Shown piece by piece: positions 63,471 to 64,000 of a stretch of DNA of 64,000 nt. Numbering within the stretch: position 1 is the first letter of the stretch; every line of letters starts with the position of its first letter. The notes below the pieces were generated by a model, which saw nothing but the letters and a program-made list of their open reading frames with translations, did not search any database and was not told the origin of the DNA. The DNA is taken from contig CAIOSP010000009.1 of NCBI GenBank assembly GCA_903861005.1, forward strand, positions 122,692 to 186,691, given 5' to 3'. This stretch comes from an uncultured Pseudomonadota bacterium (GTDB lineage Bacteria > Myxococcota_A > UBA796 > GCA-2862545). A program made the position numbers and the translations under genes.

Positions 63471-64000
63471 GGGGCCACTCCGGGCTGCTTCTGTTCATAC
63501 ACGTGGAAGCGGTTGTTCACGATCGTCACTTCCTCGTAGTTCTCGAGCACCCACTCCTTGAGCGGGCCGGACCTGTCGAACGTGCCGACGCTGTCGAGCT
63601 TGTGGCCCATCACCGGCGGCGTCGCGTCATGGGAGCCCACGACGAACACCACAGGCGGCGTGGCCTTGAGCGCGTAGAGCAGCTCCTGGTCGTATGCGTC
63701 AGGCCCCCACGTCACCACCAGCGGGTACGTGTAGAGGAAGCGCGACACCAGGCGGCGGTTGGCGAGGAAGTAGATCATCGGATCGTACGTCCACAGGAAC
63801 ACGCGCTCGTTCGGGAGCGTGTGCTGGTCGAGCCAGGCGGCCATGGCCTGATCGTCGACCAGGGCCATGTCGCGGTTGCGGTATTGGCCCTTCTCCCAGC
63901 CGGTGGCGAACGCGGTCGGATCCGACAGCTGCTTGCGCACCAGCGCGAGGCGGTTGGGGTACGGGTCGTCGGTGACGCTCGCCCCGACCAGCCCCGCCAC
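63467..64000 (-). CDS. C-terminal part of GT-C glycosyltransferase (partial)
   Basis: At least 177 aa; the reading frame runs past the window end. Residues such as MAAWLDQHTLPNERVFLWTYDPMIYFLANRRL and VVTWGPDAYDQELLYALKATPPVVFVVG (in parts) match the extracytoplasmic soluble domain at the end of GT39/ArnT-like proteins. Its ATGA overlap with the GT2 gene suggests donor synthase and transferase made together. Confidence 0.7.
   Translation of the reverse strand: MAGLVGASVTDDPYPNRLALVRKQLSDPTAFATGWEKGQYRNRDMALVDDQAMAAWLDQHTLPNERVFLWTYDPMIYFLANRRLVSRFLYTYPLVVTWGPDAYDQELLYALKATPPVVFVVGSHDATPPVMGHKLDSVGTFDRSGPLKEWVLENYEEVTIVNNRFHVYEQKQPGVAP

Overview
The window is very GC-rich (roughly 70% by eye) and almost entirely coding. 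Genes are packed head to tail with many 4-base start/stop overlaps. Gene families and order point to a Gram-negative, delta-proteobacterium-like organism, most likely Myxococcota: a LolCD-BamA-Skp outer-membrane block next to lysS and prfB, many lipoproteins with Asp/Thr-rich or Gly-rich linkers after the lipobox, von Willebrand A and PQQ-propeller proteins, a peptidase-S74 chaperone lipoprotein and an FGE-like lipoprotein. This assignment is inference; no rRNA or other marker settles it. I see no rRNA, tRNA, CRISPR array, insertion sequence or prophage.

Layout. 1-7.4 kb: a receiver/degenerate-GGDEF protein cut by the window edge, a broken vWA lipoprotein, a sulfatase-like lipoprotein, a PlsC-like acyltransferase, an Ig/PKD-like lipoprotein, a helical protein and an alpha/beta-hydrolase lipoprotein. 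7.4-10.2 kb (minus): SRPBCC protein, cysteine desulfurase, ComEA-like protein and TsaE; then a plus-strand beta-carbonic anhydrase. 11-26 kb (minus): a long, nearly gapless series pyrB, pyrF-pyrE fusion, pyrD, lipoprotein, HEAT-cyclophilin, RNHCP protein, tilS, ftsH, folP, cdaA, cdaR, glmM, nnrED. It joins pyrimidine synthesis, tRNA modification, proteolysis, folate, c-di-AMP and cell-wall precursor functions.

26-32 kb is the accessory-looking stretch: a Trm112-like protein, a TIGR02757 protein, two unusual lipoproteins (one ending in an S74 intramolecular chaperone), a secreted beta-helix-like protein and, translationally coupled to it, a large protein joining the eCIS-associated DUF4157 domain to a complete calpain-type cysteine protease. 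This last gene is the best candidate for an under-described system.

32-45 kb (minus): pgpH, ybeY, prfB (with an intact programmed +1 frameshift site), lysS, lolC/E, lolD, bamA, skp, a fabZ-like gene and a GT-C glycosyltransferase. CdaA and PgpH mean that both a c-di-AMP synthase and its likely phosphodiesterase lie in one window. 45-51.8 kb: an exported ferritin-like lipoprotein, a DEAD-box helicase (plus), and minus-strand phoH, an EF-G-like GTPase and a membrane PP2C phosphatase. 52-64 kb: recO, a RodZ-like protein, SGNH hydrolase, fatty acid desaturase, lipoproteins, a PQQ propeller coupled to an FGE-like lipoprotein, and an envelope-sugar block (UDP-glucose dehydrogenase, two GT-C proteins, one GT2), the last gene being cut by the window end.

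Three probable reading-frame lesions occur (lipobox and near the C-terminus of the vWA gene; N-terminus of the DUF4157-calpain gene). Whether they are real mutations or sequence errors cannot be told from the sequence.
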